A DNA stretch of 64,000 nt from Brugia malayi. Taxonomy: Eukaryota; Nematoda; Chromadorea; Rhabditida; Onchocercidae. The DNA lies in contig NW_025062479.1 in the NCBI RefSeq assembly GCF_000002995.4, positions 15,682,721 through 15,746,720 of the forward strand, written 5' to 3'. The translations under genes and the position numbers were made by a program. The notes beneath the pieces were generated by a model, which did no database searches, had not been told where the DNA came from, and saw nothing but the letters and a program-made list of their open reading frames with translations. This document shows positions 23,801 to 37,500 of the stretch, piece after piece (position 1 is the first letter of the stretch; each line of letters starts with the position of its first letter).

Positions 23801-26800
23801 GAAAGTGTTTTATGAATATATAAAAATTGCTTTAATTTTTTTAATTTAAGATTAAATTAAGGATATAGTTTTTTTTAAGTTAGAATAAAGCAATGGAATA
23901 TTTCATGAACTTCTTTAATAAAACATTTTTTTTTTTCTTCTAGTTTATAAAAAAATTTTTTTTTTTAATTAAAGATTAATTATAGGTTATTTTTGTATTT
24001 TTAGTTTGGTAACTTTAAATTTTACATTCAATGAAAAATTTTTTTCAAATTTTAGCACGTGAAAGACGTCATTTTGCAATCAAATCCATTGTTGGAATCA
24101 TTCGGTAATAGCGCCACTGTTAGAAATTGGAATTCTAGTCGTTTTGGTAAATATGTTGAAATTGTATTCAGTCGAGGCGGTGAACCAATTGGCGGAAAGG
24201 TCAATTTCTTTCCTTTTTTCATTTTCTCTTTCGCTGTATTTATGAAACATATAATTAATTAGAAATATCGCGATTACTCGTATGTTCTTTACAATGTATA
24301 TTTAATATTGTAGTATTATTGAAGCTATATACTTCCTACAAGTTCAACTTATTCATTACAACAAGTTTCCCATTATCTTCCTTAAATAGTCGTAACTTTG
24401 ATAATATAACTTGTAGGTATCAAATTTTTTACTCGAGAAATCTCGAGTAGTTCATCAGAACCAGGGAGAGCGTAATTTTCATATATTTTATCAACTATGC
24501 GCTGGAGCAGACGAAAAGTTAAAAAGTTGCTTTTTTTTCCAACTATTAATTAAAATAGTATCGTTTTGTAGTTTAATATAAATTGTTATGTGATGAGATA
24601 CTAATACTACAAATGCTTGTAAAGACTGATGCGATATCAGTGCAGTAATTAATTATTACTTAATAAGTGCAAATATGAGAAGAACTGCATACAATATGAA
24701 TTTTTATCAATTTTGATAAATTTTTTTTTTTTGAGATAATCTGGGTATCACAGCATTGGATTATTACAGTTATCTGAATCATAGTGGTTGCTATAAAATT
24801 GATGGAACTGATGATGCTAAAGGATTTAAAGAAATTCTCGTAAGTGTGAAAATATTTACTAGAGATGAAATTTGTATCAAATATTCAAAAATAAAAGACT
24901 ATTATAAAAATAAACAAACAAATAAAAAAAGTATTACAAATTTAATTCATCTTATTTTTACTACTTTCTTCTCATACATAATTAATTAATTTTTTTTTGC
25001 AATATTTTTTTTCTATTTGCAAGATAAATACATCATAATTAAATTTCCCCTCCAAAATTATTCAAATGTGATTGATAATAATTTTAAATAGATTTTTTTT
25101 TTTTTGATCTCAAAACGCTTGAGTATTATTTTACTAATAAAGCAAATATTTTCATTTATTGAAATGTTTTTCATTTTTATTTTTAAAACATAATTTATTC
25201 ATATATTTCAAATAATATCTTTATTACTGATTTACTTAAAATTTCATTTCTTTTAATACTTTTAGCATGCAATGGATATTATTGGTATTGAAACAACAAA
25301 ACAAATGGAGATTTTACAACTTGTTGCAGCCATTATGCATATTGGTAATATCACATTTGTTGAAAGTAATAATTTTGCAGCTATCGCTGATGAACGTTGT
25401 AAGTGTTCATATAGAAATGTTATAAAAATATAAGTTAAATTTACAATAATTATTCAAAATTTTATTTTATATTATTTTTTTTAAAAAAATTAGTGTGCTG
25501 AAAATATTGCAAATTTTTAAAATAAAATTAAAAAAGGAATTTTTTTAAAATATTTTGAAAATAATGAAAATATTGAAATGGTATTTAAATTGTAATAAAG
25601 TATTGTTGATATTTGAAGCATTTTTCCTTTCATTTAAATGATATATGCTGGACGATATTTTTATTATAAGTTATATCATCATTAAATATTACATTAATGG
25701 ACCTCAAATAAGTAATAAATTAGTATTATTCATGTTCTAAGAAACATTCATTTAGTCTTCATAATCTTCTAAGAAAATATGTAAATAAAATGAATTATTA
25801 AAATCATTTTAGTTGTTTTTTTTAAATATTTTTTCATATATTTTCTCTAGTTAATACTAATATTTTAGTTCTAGAATTCCCAGCTTATTTACTTGGCTTA
25901 AAATCATCAGCAATACGTGAAAAATTAACAAGTCGACAAATGGAAAGTAAATGGGGTAAACAACGTGAGCAAATTAATGTATCATTAAATGTTGAACAAG
26001 CGGAATTTACACGTGATGCATGGTCAAAAGATTTATACATACGTCTATTTCAATTTTTAAGTAAGGCATTTTTTTTTTTTATAAATTCTTGTAAAAACTA
26101 AAAAAAGTTTGTGAAAATTGCAGAAAAAAAATGAAAAATTTCTATTATACTTTTCCATTATACGAAAATATTTTTTTATTTTTTTAAATTTTCTCTTATT
26201 CAAAAATTTTTTTTTATTGTTATGATTATTAAAAATTTATTTTTATGATTCCTCATTTCTTTTTTTTCATATTTTTAGTTGCATCTGTTAATGAAGGAAT
26301 GAAGATTTCTTCACGATTATCCGGAAAACCGTTATCAATTGGTATTCTTGATATATATGGTTTTGAAATATTTGATAATAATGGTTTCGAACAATTTTGG
26401 TAAATTGATGCATGAAATGAATGTTGATTTCTTTTTTTTAAATTAATTAGCTAGAATGATGATGATGATTTCTGTCGCGAAACTTTCAATTTAAAAAATA
26501 AATAAAAATTTCATAAATTTCATTATTTAATCTTATACTCAATGTTACTAATTAATTTCATTTTGTATAATAATTTCTCATTGTTTATTTTTTATGCCGA
26601 GAAAGATGACAAGTATTATTGGTAATATTATTTAAATAATAAGTAAATTTTAATAAATTAAAGATAAGATAACATTTAATTCAGTCAGTTACTTTCGTTT
26701 CTTAAATATATTTAATGCATTCGAATATTTGTAACGTTAAAAATTATTTATCACATATCAATATATATTTATTAAAATTTAACAACAAAAGAGAAAAAGA

Positions 26801-29800
26801 AAATAGGAAAATTGTTTAGATTAGATACAGCAGCAAAGTAAAAAAACAAATTTTTCTATTTTAATTCATATATTTCATATTTGTTTTATCATAAATAATA
26901 TTCCTTCCTATTTATTTCCCCTAATTTAACACAAACAAAAAAAAGTTTTCTTTCTTTTTAGCATAAATTTTGTAAATGAGAAATTGCAACAAATATTTAT
27001 TGAATTAACATTGAAAGCGGAACAAGAAGAATATATTAGCGAAGGAATTTTATGGACACCAATTGAATATTTCAACAATAAAATTGTTTGTGATTTATTT
27101 GAATCACGAAAACCACCAGGTATTTTTGTTAATTTCTTTCTATAAATTAGCCTTCTGTAAGAAAAATATTAAATAAAAAAACTTAAATTGAAGTTGTATT
27201 TTATTCGATGTATTTTTTTTTACTGTGGTAACAATGAAAATAGTTTCATTATCACTAAAATTCTTTATTTCTTAAATAATAGTTTTATTTTAATTAGAAA
27301 CCATGATATCTTGGATATAAAAATGTAAATTATTGATTATCACTTTTTAATTTGCTTCCGTAAATCTTTTTCCTTTCTTTAAAAAAAAAAAAAATTGATA
27401 CTGCGATAGCAATACTTTTTATACATTATTATGTAAATTTTCATATATTTATTATATTGCTAACTTTAGGAATAATGTGTATTTTGGATGACATATGCTC
27501 ACAAATTCATGCACAAAATGAAGGTGCTGATGGTCAATTTTTGATTGAATTAAATAAATATATGTCGCAAAATGAGCACTATCAAAGTGGCGCACAATGT
27601 TTCATTATTAAACATTATGCTGGAACTGTTTGTTTCATAATTTAATTGCAGAATTATTTTTCTGTTTTGTTTTCTGAATTTTTTAAGAGTAAATTTAGTA
27701 AATTAGTAACCTCATTTTTTATTTACACCACTTTGTCATTTTTATTTAATTTAGCATGGCGATACATTAATTGAGTGATAAATAGCAATTCCATTATAAG
27801 TTTATTTTGAAATTTCAACAAATATGTATTTTTGTATTCTTTATTTTGTGCTATAACAAGAGTTTAAAAATGATAAATTTCAAAAAATGAAAAGAAAAAT
27901 TCCATGTAATATTAATAAATTAATAAGTTCGTATTATTTAATGATTACCATAACAGCTCTCATAATAAATTAACAAGCAAATAAAAAAATTTTCTAAACT
28001 TTTTGAAATTCAGGTTTTATACAATATTGATGGTTTTTGTGAGAAAAATCGTGATACACTTTATAAAGATCTTATTACGCTGATGCAACAAAGTAATCGG
28101 TAAGATCATTTTATTTTTCATTTTAATTAAAATTATCATTAACAACAGCTGGAAATATCCACTGGGTGAAATATGAAAACATTAATTTAATAAATCAATA
28201 ATATCACTGTTGCAGGCAATTTTTCAAGCAACTTTTTCCCGAAATAGTATCGTCTAGTGGTAAGAAGCCAACAAGTTTTTCATCAAAAATTAGGGTTAAT
28301 TTTATTAATTTATACTTAATTTCTATTTATTTCATCCTTTTAATTTTAAATTAAAAAAAAGTATATAGCATAAAAAATAATAAAGCGGAATAAAGATAAA
28401 TGAAAAATAGAAAAACGCAATACTTTGTATAAAATTAATATAATATACAAAGGAAAAATGTTTGCAATGAAAAGAATTGAATTAAAATAATATTGCGAAT
28501 AATTAAAATTATTTTGAAATCAAATCAAGCATATAATTTTACTTTAAATTATACTTTCGTACTTTTTCTCCCTTTTTTTTACTTCATCAAATTTTAAAAA
28601 AAAGTTACTTTATTTTAGAATCAAGCAAACGATCTTGTTGATTCACTTAGCAAATGCGCTCCTCATTATGTACGTTGTATTAAGCCAAATGATACTAAGC
28701 GATCACTGGAGTGGGATGAAAAACGGTTACTGATTCTAATTCATTACACTTTTCAATTATTTTAATTATTATTAGGAACAAATGATAAGATACAATTGTT
28801 GATATTATATAAATCGTTCGTTTCAACAGATTAAATGAAAAATTAAGATATAACTTTTGAAAATTTTCATCATATCATTACTTTCTTATGATTAGCTTTA
28901 ATGGTTAAAATTAAATTTAAGTTAAAAGTTAAATTCGCTAATTTTTTTTTAGTGTTCTGCATCAAGTTGAATATTTGGGTTTAAAGGAAAATATCAGAGT
29001 TCGACGTGCAGGTTTTGCCTATCGTCGTGTTTTTCATAAATTCCTTTATCGTTATGCTATTCTTACTCCAAAAACATGGCCCAGTTATCATGGTAATCCT
29101 CGGGAAGGAGTTGAGGTTTAAATTTGTATTTAATTGTTATATTTATTGCTTAATAATAAATATGAATCAAGTAGAACATTTATTTATTTTTTTATTATTA
29201 ATTATTAATATTTATTAGTTATTATTATATCAAATATTTGCTTTCTCATTTGTGATTCATGGAAACTCTGAAAAGTTCTGTAACGATAATAAGTACAACA
29301 AAACATTTTAACATTTCATTTTTAGATCATTTGTCAAACGGTAAATATGGATCGTGACCAGTATCAAATGGGTAGATCAAAAATTTTCATTAAAAATCCG
29401 GAATCGGTATGTTGTTGTTTTTAGAACACTATTTATTTTTCTATTTATTTCTTTATTTCATTCATTTACTTAACTATTTAATTATCTATTTATTCATTTA
29501 ATTGATCAACTAATTTGTTTATTTATTTTCCTGTTTGTTTCTTTACTTATTTATTTTAATAGTTAATTAAATTAATTAATTCATTTATTTGATCTATTCG
29601 TTTGATTTGTATATTATACACATATCGAGTTATTAATTTAATTTGTTATTTAATCGGTATGTTGTTTTTTAGAACATTATTTATTTATTTATTTATTTTT
29701 TACTTAACTATTCAATCATTTATTTATTCATTTAATTGACTAACCAAGTTTATTTCTTTTAAATTTTATATTGTGGCTTACTTTAGATTTACTTATAGTT

Positions 29801-32800
29801 TCATAATTACATGCTTTCCTACTTGGTACTTTTTATCTGTCAATTATAGCTTTTCCTTTTGGAAGAAATGCGTGAAAGGAAATATGATAGTTATGCACGT
29901 GTAATTCAAAAAGCATTCAAGAAATTCACTGCTTGTAAACGACACACAAAATTAAAGGTTTGCGTAGCATTTTTCTTCGCATTACTATTATTAATTGCTA
30001 TTATTATTATTTATTATTATTATCAATTATTATTATTATTATTAAAAACGCATTATTATTACAATGATTAGGAAAATATTCCTGCTAGTAATACGAAAAA
30101 TAAACTTGGCTATAAAAGTATCAATCAGTTAAATGAAATGATAAAATGTCTTTACTACTTTCTTAAGCAAACCATATAATTAACACATAGGATACTATTT
30201 CAACAACTTATTAAATGCTTAATTTGAAACTGCATTTTATCATTTGCAGTGCAAAATATCAGTTTCATTAGTCACATTGATACTGTGAGAATTTCGCAAC
30301 TAATATGATTAATGAAAATACCAGAAATGCATTTTCTTTTCTTTAATTTGTACATTTGACGATGTAAATACGTTAGTGTCAGATTGGTTAATAGAAATGA
30401 TATACCAAAAAGAAGGTTTTAAATTTCAATCTGAATGATTTAATAAATAGTTTAAATAGGATCCGATTTATGTTATCGTAACATAATTACTTGTAATATT
30501 ATCATATCATTATTGAAGGGAAAAGAAATTGTATATTGCAGGAAGATGCATGTAAATTATTCTTGAATAAAAAAGAAAGACGACGTTATTCAATAAATCG
30601 TAATTTTATCGGTGATTACATTGGTATCGAATATCATCCGGTATTACAAGCATTGGTCGGAAAGAAGGAACGTATTATTTTTGCTGCTACCATTAATAAG
30701 TATGATCGAAGATTTAAGGTTAACTTAGATTTTTTCAATTTCTAATTTTACATTTCGAATTTAATTTATTGCATTCTTTTGAATCATTAAATGATTTAGG
30801 AAAATTATGATTTAAACTTGCTCAGATCGAAATTTCATTCGTAGTGAATAATAATTATATGGTAAGTAGTTATTTATTTTGATGTTTGAAATTTACCAAC
30901 GATTTTAATTCTCTATGAGAGAAAACAATCGTTTTGTGCATGCATGATATAATAATATTTGATTGATATTTGTCAGATCTCAAAAATTTTTAGGTCTCAA
31001 AAATTGATTTTCTCATAACAGCAAATAAAATTGTTCTCATTGGGAGAGAATTGGAAAAGAAAGGATTAAATAAAGGAAAAATTATTGAGGTAAATTTATT
31101 ATTGTTCACTTCTTTAGATGATATTATTTTCACTAATGTAATAAATTCATAATTACTATCCAATTTTTATTATTTATTTCATTTTTTTTTTCAGGTTTTG
31201 AAACGACAAATTAATTTTAATGATATCGATAATATTGGATTAAGTCCATATCAGGATAATTTTATTATTCTCAATGTTCATAATTCATATACATCACTTT
31301 TGGAGACACCGCTAAAAACGGAATTAATAAATGCAATCAAGTAAATTTTATAAATTTGATCAATTATTAAAAGAATTAACTAGCTCTTAATCAATTAAAA
31401 GAATTGACAAATGGATAATTCGTTGTAGTTTTAAACTTCGGCAACTTTTAATTTTTGGCAAAATTTTAATTTTATTATAAATTAAATAAGCTTTAAACAA
31501 ATATCAATAAATCAATCAATTGCTGCAGCAAACGATATTATGATAGAGCTGATGGACGAATTTTACCATTAAATTTCAATACTTCTCATCAAATTATCTT
31601 GAAGAAAACTCAATTTGGTGGTGGTTCTCGAATTATTAAATTTTCAAAAAATGATAATGGATCAAACAGTACTCAGTTATTTCCAAAAGGAAAAATTTTA
31701 TTCGTATATATTGGACCTGGTTTATCCAGTAATGCAAGTATGCTTGTTATTATCATTTGATGATACTAGAATGACCCAAAATTTTTTTATAATATTAAAT
31801 CTTTTCAGATCACAGATTCATGACAATTTATGAATTTTTCTTGTAATATTACAAAATTATTAAATTATAAAAATTATTTTCTTTTGATCTCTCTGAATGA
31901 TAATTAGAATAGCATTATATGTTAATATGTTAATTTAAATCCACATTTTTTTTTAAATTCATAAACATAAATTTAAATTAGAAATAATAGCATTGATGTT
32001 GCCGCTACAAATCTTTGTCTTTTAATACAAAAAAATATTCGTCTGTTTTACAGGTAGTTGCTAACTTAGTTGAAGTTTAAAATAAGTGACTTCTTCCTAA
32101 AATGAAATGATTTTTTTTTTCTTTTTGTTTTTTGTTTTTAGAACCAACTGATGAAAGAATAACGATGAAAGGACATTATGAAAAACATAAAATGTTTTCT
32201 CTAACACATCGAACATCTTCTTTATCAACACAACACGTAACTACGTCTAATCGTGTATATCCATTGATAAATAATAATCACACAGATATTAATAGAAATA
32301 ATGGTACCACTACTCATTTACAGGTTAATTTTATATTCTCTTAATTATTTGTAAATTTTTGCAATAATGAAAGGGATAACAATCATAAAATAGTATTGGT
32401 GTATATTTAGAAAGAATATTTTACAGAATGCAATATGTCGACATCCGGAAAAACCTAAGCCACCATTAAAACCAAGATTCCTTCCTCTTGTTGAAGCATT
32501 ATATTCGTATGAAGCTCAAGATACTGATGAATTATCATTCCTTGCTGGTGATAAATTTGAACTTGTGAATAAAGGTTAGTTTCTGTTATTAAAATTAACT
32601 AATTTGAATCCATTATTAATTAATAAGTAACAAATTGGTAGTTTGTATTATAATAAATATATTTATATGTAAAAATGATATGTTTCAACTGATAAGAATA
32701 TGGAATTTGATTTATTGAATAAAATTCATTAGAATTATTGGTTAGTCGTATTGTGTTGGATGCAGTTGTATGCTTTTTTTTATCATAAGAGCAATAAAGA

Positions 32801-33171
32801 TATATCAAAATATGAAGAATTAGGGTTGGTAATTAAATACTAGATATTATCTTAAATAACAATATGACCTGAGAATTTTCCAGTCTTTTTAGTGGGATTT
32901 TTTCAAATTTTTAAATTAAAAATTTCTTGATCTAACGTTTGTTTCTTTGCCCAGACTTTTGATCGGATTTTAATATAAACAAAGTTTCTCGGCAATTCGA
33001 TTAAATTCATTTTAAAATTCTTTAGTTTAATTTACTATTGCTGCAATTGTTCTTCGTTCTGGTACTTAACTTATTGTTATGATTGAATTTTCAGATTCCT
33101 CTGGTTGGTGGCAGGGCAGAATGAAGAATCGGACGGGCCTCTTTCCGGGAAATTATGTCAGGGAATTGTAA
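20801..33171 (+). CDS. hum-1: Class I unconventional myosin, long-tailed (MYO1E/F type)
   Basis: Actin-based motor linking membranes to the cortical cytoskeleton. Exons: 20801-20818, 22432-22560, 22885-23027, 23385-23514, 24056-24199, 24417-24525, 24736-24839, 25266-25398, 25869-26060, 26279-26399, 26962-27119, 27470-27627, 28014-28099, 28216-28294, 28619-28725, 28953-29115, 29326-29406, 29850-29957, 30542-30718, 30994-31089, 31195-31340, 31529-31737, 32142-32323, 32427-32574, 33095-33171. These give about 1065 residues, close to MYO1E. The motor holds P-loop GESGAGKT (112-119), switch [10 protein letters not shown] (164-172) and switch II DIYGFE (392-397). One IQ motif (about 701-721) precedes the TH1 tail (KKERRR...[14 protein letters not shown]...), a very short proline-rich TH2 ([10 protein letters not shown]) and a C-terminal SH3 domain ([31 protein letters not shown]). 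The TEDS-site position is Glu 337, so the motor should not need heavy-chain phosphorylation there. The start could instead be the ATG at 20816. It is complete, without lesions. Confidence 0.95.
29402..29757 (+). repeat. Imperfect direct duplication inside myosin intron 17, with a copied donor site
   Basis: Sequence starting AATCGGTATGTTGTT at 29402 recurs at 29652, 250 bp later. Both copies continue through AGAACA(C/T)T(A)TTATTT, TACTTAACTATT and TTATTCATTTAATTGA. The first copy spans the exon 17 end and its GTATGT donor. Confidence 0.7.
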
Positions 33172-34584
33172 TGTTTCGAGATATTTAAATTTGTTTTAGC
33201 CTAATTTCGATTGTTCCAATTATTTGATTTCTTTGTTGTAAGAATCCATTTCTTATGTAATCCAAGATACCATTGTATCAAAAATTTTCAATTCCTTTAT
33301 CTTTAGGAGGAAGTTTCCCTTGCTTCTTTTTTGTTTCCGTATAATTAAATTATAAATCATATATTGCTATTCCAGGAAGAAATATGGCTCGCATTTTTCA
33401 AAACAATTGAAAAATTAGGTGGGAATAATTAAGTAAAATAATGATAATAATAGGGTAAATCCTGACCAAATTTTCTAACCATAAATTACTGTCATTTATG
33501 AAACAGTAAAAGTCTCCTGATAATGATTAAATCTAAGGTATTATTTAAATCTAAGTACTAACTATTATTGTTTAGGTATTATAAGTGACGAAAAAATGTA
33601 ACAGTTGTGTGTAACAGATGATATGGCTGGCAATATATCATATAAAACTATTACATACTTTTGTTCAACAATATTTTATTAGCATAACGTAATTTTGCAT
33701 TTCGAAATCTTTCAAATCTATTAAAAGAAGTATTAATTGGTCGAATCAAAACAATTAAGGCAGAAAATTTCAGTTCATAATTAAATTAATCTGATGATTT
33801 GCGAGCAAATTCTTGACGAAAGGAATCTTCCAGAAATTACGAAAAAACAAGAATTGTTTTTATGTAAACATTATTTTCTACTTTAAAGAATTTCGACAGT
33901 TTTTAATATAAAAAATAAAAAAAAAAAATATTGGAATCAAATTATCCGCTTCATACTGGGTGAAGATATCACAATTGTTGAAAAATGATTGATTTGAAAC
34001 AGAAATCAAGTAAGAAAAACACCGAAATAATCTCCACCTGAACGATAGTCGTTGTTTTATGATAGTTGTTAACAAAGGTTGAGTTCTGAATTTAACAAAT
34101 ACTAAAAAAATCAATAACATAAATGTTGAAAATGTAAAAAGGAACATATTGGCAATACATCTCTTATTGAAAAAAATTTGATCAGTACCGTTCTTTAAAT
34201 AAAGTGAATGAACTTCTTAAAGAATAGTACTGCCAGTAAAATAAAGACGATGGAAAGTAGAGCGGATACTCGAAGATATATAGTTTAAGAAATATTACAG
34301 AACTTTTCAATCTCAATAATTTAAAACACATCAACTCCCAAAGGGAAAAACTTATGAGAAAAACACGAGAGATAAATGACAATAAAGCTGTCGCCACCCA
34401 TGCTTTCTGATGCATGGCTTATGAGTAAGTAAATCAAAAAATACACTTGACTTAGTAGAACTCAGGCTGCATAATTCAGGTTACTATTGCCATAATTAAT
34501 ATCTAATTTAATTTTTGACCAAAAAAAAAAAAATAACTTGTTGAGAGCAACGCAAAATAATTCTCGAAATTACAAAATAAAACG
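33172..34584. other. Convergent intergenic region
   Basis: Lies between the 3' ends of the myosin (+) and the TTD14-like gene (-) and should hold both 3' UTRs. ORFs of 77-89 codons on the minus strand are hydrophobic but have no recognisable motif or splice context. No RNA gene seen. Confidence 0.5.
34180..34226. repeat. 47-bp dispersed direct repeat, copy 1
   Basis: Matches 34815-34861 with two mismatches over 47 bp (core TTCTTTAAATAAAGTGAATG). This copy is 3' of the TTD14-like gene; the other is in its last intron. Confidence 0.85.
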
Positions 34585-37500
34585 TTAGCTTCTCTTGACT
34601 ACTTTTAGATTGGCAATTGTATACATACTGTATGCAGAATCACCTGTCACTTCTTTTAAAATATTCATAAAGTCAGGTAACAGTGGTTCACTGGTATCAC
34701 CGACCGGGGCCGTCGTATATGTTTCCAGTAACATTAACGGCTTCCCTTCACATGATGGTGGTAATGGTGAAGTATACGTATCCAAATGATAGTACTATAA
34801 ATTACATAAAATTAGATCGGTACAGTTCTTTAAATAAAGTGAATGAACTTCTTAAAGAATACATACTTCAAATAACAATTGCCTTTACTTAACATCCATC
34901 TAGAAGAAGTACAGTGAGCAATATCTACATTCAGCAAGGATCTCATTTCCAATAAAATAAACTTTTCAGCAGAGGTGTATGATTAAAATTAATTTAATTA
35001 GCAGTGCTTCCCTTTTGATCTTAAATATTCAATGTTGTGCAGGAACAATCTTTACTCAAGACCATATTGCGTTTTGATTTGAAAAACAAATTGCAAAATT
35101 AAAATAAAACATAAAATTTAAACATGCCTGCTTGCCATACATGAAGCATCTCCGTTCCTTATTGATTGGTACTCTTGAACGATCTTCCATCTTAATATAA
35201 TTCATATATTCTCGATAATTCAACTGCATACGAGTTTCCACTGGTTCTGGACCTTCATAATGCCGGGTTGTTATAGCATATGTTGTCCGACCATGCTGAC
35301 TTCGTGAACGTAACCGAACCTTAAAATGGCTTGTCATTAACAACTTTCATATTTTCATTTACCTTAAGAAAGTAAATGTCCAGCAAACCATACATTAATC
35401 AGTACAAGAAACTGTCAAAATAAAGCCAAAGATTAAAATAAAGAACGTCTTATCCGAATTTACAAAAAAACTAAGGGAAGGTAAGGACCAAAAATCAAGG
35501 AAACTCGTACATTCCCTTTCGCTGCTTAATAACTCTAAATATGAACAAATAGTTCAATTATTTGGGATTAACTTATGAAAAAAAAAAAGTTTCACTTGAA
35601 CATTTTGGTCGTCGGTACATAAATAATTATGTCTTACAATGAACACTTCACAACGTGGTAAACGCTTCTTATCAAACGATGCAACAAGCCATTTCCTTTT
35701 CCTGCTAGGAAAATTTGCTTGCATTAGATGTTGCAGATCATCAAATTTTCGATACACAATAAACGACGAAGTTATATCATCTATACATAATTCCATTCCC
35801 AAAATGGGGCCATGGTATTAATCTGTTCAATCTAACCACCATCTCAAATTACAATTATCATAAGTTTTTAATCTGAAACGAGAAATGAAAAATTACCTGC
35901 TATTGAAGGCTAATCGATCTTCAGTAGGAAGACCCATTCGACTACACAAGGCAGCAATTAGTTTCAGCAGTTTGTCATCAAATGATTTACACCCGACATT
36001 CTCGATTACATCAACGCGCGGATGACCAAGCCAAGCCTATATAAAAATGATCATTGAAATAACTATAGCTCACAACTTCAATTATACTATTAACTTATAA
36101 ATTTTGATGACTGGTTGTTTAATTACTAAAATTACTGATTTAATCACAACATGAAAATGCTAAAATGATTCCACTCTCATTTTCAAAATATTCTCTACAT
36201 TTTGTATGAAAACATACAATTGAAGTTGTTGAAATGCTATACAATTTCACAGCTACCCTTATTCTCTTACAGTGGAAAATAAAATTGAAATGAACAAAAG
36301 GGAATCAAGAGACGGAAATTTATGAAGGACTTCATGCTCAAAGATAGAAAAGTAAAACACAAATTAAATAATGATCCAAATAAACAAAAGAAATATGTGG
36401 AAAGTTCGAGTAATTATTTTAATGGTTATAGAAATCTTCCAAAGGCTTGCATGAACTGGAAAAAAACATATCAAGATTCAACCAAAAAAAAAAAGCTTGT
36501 TACATCTCGGGTACGTCGGTCATGTTCTATAGCTTCTTGGATAGTTTCTGTCCTTACATTACTGTTTGCCAAAGTATAGTACTCTTCAGCACCATCTGCT
36601 GCTGTCGTCATATGTAGAATCTACAAACAAATATTTTCAGTTATTAAAATCAAAAAAAGTAGTTAGCTTGACAATAACCATGCACCAGTACTTGAACCAA
36701 TGGTTGAATTGTCGAAATGAAACACTTCAGAAGACAGTCTTGGACGTCCGCTGATATTTAAAAATTTAAATTGCAGAAATTGGCCTCAAAGTAACATTCG
36801 AAACGCTACTATTTCTTGGGCACCCATAAGCAAAATCTATTTTCCTCATAAAATAAATTAGCTTGCAAGGATTATAGCACAGATTTTATTACAAGAAAAA
36901 ATGTTACAATACAATATTTTATAACACTAACGTAGTTAATAGGAACAGATATCTAAGAATGAAGACTTAGATTGCCTTGAAATCATAATTCAAACGTTCA
37001 AAATAACATTTCGAGAACTTACTTGGTCATACCTCTCTTCCCGTAGGCTGAACTGATCCAAATTTGTTTCCTTTAGCATTTCATTCCAAGATTTCTTGTC
37101 GATATACGCTGCCGGATCCATAGCCCCACGATCACATATGATTAAAATACGTTCAGCATTTGATACATCGGCTTGATTAAAGAAAACCTGCCAATTTTTT
37201 TCAAACAACACTACAGAAACTACTTAGAAACAGAATTTAGTATATTTAATCAATATATCAAAATGCTAATTTTTTGTTTATCGAATTTTTCGTGAAGATC
37301 GTAAAGATCAATTATGCATATCGATCATCTCAGTCTATTTAATGAATGAAAAATAACCCCACTTAAAACCTGACATGTGACATTATCCTTTTTAATAAAC
37401 GTAGCACATATATGTTTTAATGCATCGTGAAACTTTTTGCCTCATAACAATATGCTAGGTTGGTTTTTTTATATTCAACCATTATATTAAACCTGGTTCT

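Noticed and set aside
34182..34415. 77-codon hydrophobic minus-strand ORF starting MHQKAWVATA
   Set aside because: No motif, no splice context, and its end lies in the 47-bp repeat. It is most likely 3' UTR of the TTD14-like gene.
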